A stretch of 64,000 nucleotides of DNA from Vibrio porteresiae DSM 19223 (GTDB lineage: Bacteria; Pseudomonadota; Gammaproteobacteria; Enterobacterales; Vibrionaceae), in assembly GCF_024347055.1 (NCBI RefSeq), contig NZ_AP024895.1, forward strand, positions 124,001 through 188,000, written 5' to 3'. Positions within the stretch are counted from its first letter, which is position 1, and each line of letters opens with the position of its first letter. Both the position numbers and the translations under genes were made by a program. Below the pieces are notes generated by a model. The model searched no databases, was not told the origin of the DNA, and saw only the letters and a list, made by a program, of their open reading frames with translations. Below are positions 62,614 to 64,000 of this stretch, piece after piece.

Positions 62614-63269
62614 CGAGAATATTAGCAAATGGATCTAGAATAACGTTATGTAAATAAATGCATATTAATGCCTATAAGCTAAAACGAACAGAAAGAGAGT
62701 TGCACGCTAGCCATTTTTACAAATCATCGGTGCAACTAGTGCCTTATGTAAAACATCTTTCTATGTTCTTAGCCCAAATGTGTTCAGAGCAGTTAGAGTA
62801 TATAATGTTATTTAGTTGTTAATGAGCCACAGCACTTAATTGATTTAATGACATTACCATCAATATATGCTGAGTTAGGTTCTCATTCCAAGTTGGTGAA
62901 GAGAAATTGAATTGGTATTTGGTTATTTCTCAGTCAGAAAATTCTCTGACATAATGTACAAATTTTCATCAATTTCATTTTATTGATAAATTAATCATTA
63001 ATTTGTTATGACTTACAAATAAAAACGTCATAGCATCCCCCTTCATGTTATATTGACAAATAAATCATTATTAATATTTTCTAGAATTTAATCTTTATTT
63101 AAATAAGGTTTTTAGTCAGAGGTATATCAAATTATGGTTGATTTAGCGTCATGGAGTAAGGTATCTTTGTGCACAATAAATTGAATCAATATTAATTGGC
63201 AAAATTATAATTATCAGAGTCATATCAATTAGAGAAATATAGTTGTGACGCCTTATGATTGTAGTTGCA
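62614..63269 (+). other. AT-rich leader region upstream of the second ops element
   Basis: No gene is seen in these ~650 bp. Positions 63105-63214 resemble the leader in front of wza (45047-45201). TATTGATAAATTAATCATTAAT and TATTGACAAATAAATCATTATTAAT at 62982 and 63050 are related direct repeats, possibly protein-binding sites. Confidence 0.45.
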
Positions 63270-63322
63270 TTGGACTGCTCGTGCGTGTTATGGATAACGC
63301 CTGTACCGTAGGGCGGTAGCGT
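63270..63322 (+). promoter_or_regulatory. JUMPstart with ops element, second copy
   Basis: GGCGGTAGCGT at 63312-63322 matches the first ops (24982-24992) exactly. Upstream, TTGGACTGCTCGTGCGTGTT resembles the 5' JUMPstart part. It lies 5 bp before the lipoprotein start codon, where RfaH-dependent elongation of a long operon would begin. Confidence 0.88.
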
Positions 63323-63327
63323 ATCAA

Positions 63328-63735
63328 ATGAAAATGAATCGTTTAGTAAAAATAGTCATATCAATTATTTTACCCAGCCTATTTCTGAGTGGGTGTTCAT
63401 CTCCGCCGAGGAAAATTGAAGCCAGTGTTCCTTTAGTTGAAGCTTCTGCAGGTATGGATTCTCTTGGACAACAATTACCCCTCATCTTTTGGAAGCAATT
63501 TGCTACTCAAGAATCCGCCAGTATCAGTGATTCGGAATATACCATCTTTGCTAGTAAGCCCTATATTTCAGCATTAGATATGCTATGTCGAAATCTTATT
63601 ATCAATGATGTTAATAAAAATACTCGTAGTCAACGTGTTGCATGCTCTCAAGTATCGCAATACGAACTCACAGAACTCTCGCCATGGTATTTAATGCGCG
63701 ATATTAAGAACCCAATGTCAGATCTGAAACTTTAA
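63328..63735 (+). CDS. Small lipoprotein at the start of a polysaccharide operon
   Basis: This 135-residue protein has a signal (NRLVKIVISIILPSLFLSGC) with a clear lipobox and the Cys at residue ~23. The mature part has no motif I recognise. Its place immediately after an ops element, with an exported protein following, resembles the wbfE-like genes of vibrio O-antigen/capsule loci. That comparison is from position, not sequence proof. Confidence 0.78.
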   Translation: MKMNRLVKIVISIILPSLFLSGCSSPPRKIEASVPLVEASAGMDSLGQQLPLIFWKQFATQESASISDSEYTIFASKPYISALDMLCRNLIINDVNKNTRSQRVACSQVSQYELTELSPWYLMRDIKNPMSDLKL

Positions 63736-63742
63736 GTGACTT

Positions 63743-64000
63743 ATGATTTTTAAACAAAAGACGGCTCTGGGATTCTTTTCCGGCGTATTGTTATTAAATA
63801 GTGCGTTTGCTGCAGACAGTAGTAGTTTTCTTCTGCTCAACCAATCTTCTTCAGCCACTCCCTCCCAAGTCGATGCTACAACCAAAGCGCCTAATCAAAC
63901 ATTAAAGAGCGGAAGCTATAACTCATCAGCACGTCAGGGATTACTGTTGCCTAGCGAAGCCAATATTCGTGACTTATTGCCTTCTTCTGGAGAGTCGTTG
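63743..64000 (+). CDS. Exported protein, 5' part (cut by window end)
   Basis: The reading frame is open from the ATG at 63743 to the last base (86 codons seen). It begins with a signal peptide (IFKQKTALGFFSGVLLLNSAFA, cleavage after AFA likely), then a Ser/Gln/Thr-rich stretch and LLLPSEANIRDLLPSSGESL. In vibrios such a gene after the small lipoprotein is often a large SLBB-type polysaccharide export protein (WbfF/OtnA-like), but the visible part is too short to confirm. It starts 7 bp after the lipoprotein stop. Confidence 0.75.
   Translation, partial: MIFKQKTALGFFSGVLLLNSAFAADSSSFLLLNQSSSATPSQVDATTKAPNQTLKSGSYNSSARQGLLLPSEANIRDLLPSSGESL

Noticed and set aside
62982..63075. Two similar TATTGA-AAAT-AATCATTA-TAAT repeats as a possible CRISPR or iteron array
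   Set aside because: Only two imperfect AT-rich units; no regular spacers and no replication or cas genes.

Overview
The window looks like chromosome I of a Vibrio species. Evidence: the radC-rpmB-rpmG-mutM-coaD block runs into a lipopolysaccharide core cluster that ends in hldD; one Kdo transferase (waaA) is paired with a Kdo kinase (kdkA), the vibrio/Haemophilus type of inner core; and IS1358-like ISAs1 elements sit at the hldD/O-antigen junction, as known in V. cholerae and V. anguillarum. I cannot fix the species.

Layout. 1-4.3 kb: 3' part of a chemotaxis receptor, radC, rpmB, rpmG, a small membrane protein and mutM. 4.3-24.8 kb: core/lipid A genes. On the + strand are a UDP-glucuronate epimerase-like gene, two glycosyltransferases, kdkA, a PbgA/YejM-like protein, waaA and a PIG-L deacetylase. 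On the - strand are yrbL-like, coaD, GT4, waaE-like, GT9, GT4, waaL-like, waaF, an LpxL/LpxM acyltransferase, ugd and hldD. 24.9-29.3 kb: an ops/JUMPstart element followed at once by nested ISAs1 insertions. 29.4-40.7 kb: a very AT-rich O-antigen cluster (wzx, wzy, glycosyltransferases, a three-enzyme UDP-2-acetamido-2,6-dideoxy-L-hexose pathway, wbuB and wbuC homologues), then wecA on the opposite strand. 42.1-43.4 kb: a decayed ISAs1 copy that still has a perfect 10-bp target duplication. 43.7-44.5 kb: a trypsin-like lipoprotein gene. 45.3-62.6 kb: a complete Wza/Wzb/Wzc-Wzx-Wzy capsule operon with its own kdsA-kdsB-kdsD and a KpsC/KpsS-like transferase, followed by a WbaP-type initiating transferase and galU. 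63.3-64 kb: a second ops element and the start of another surface-polysaccharide operon, cut by the window end.

How the parts work together. GalU makes UDP-glucose, Ugd oxidises it to UDP-glucuronate, and the epimerase can make UDP-galacturonate. WecA (GlcNAc-1-P) and the WbaP-like enzyme (hexose-1-P) can start two separate undecaprenyl-linked glycans. Two Wzx/Wzy pairs can flip and polymerise them; WaaL would ligate O-antigen to the core, and Wza/Wzc would export capsule.

The most notable observations are a 10-G tract inside an O-antigen glycosyltransferase (a phase-variation candidate); a metal-type KdsA with a KpsC/S-like transferase, implying Kdo within the capsule repeat; an RmlD-type reductase pointing to L-QuiNAc rather than L-FucNAc; nested IS insertions dated by their target duplications; and related leader sequences in front of two polysaccharide operons.
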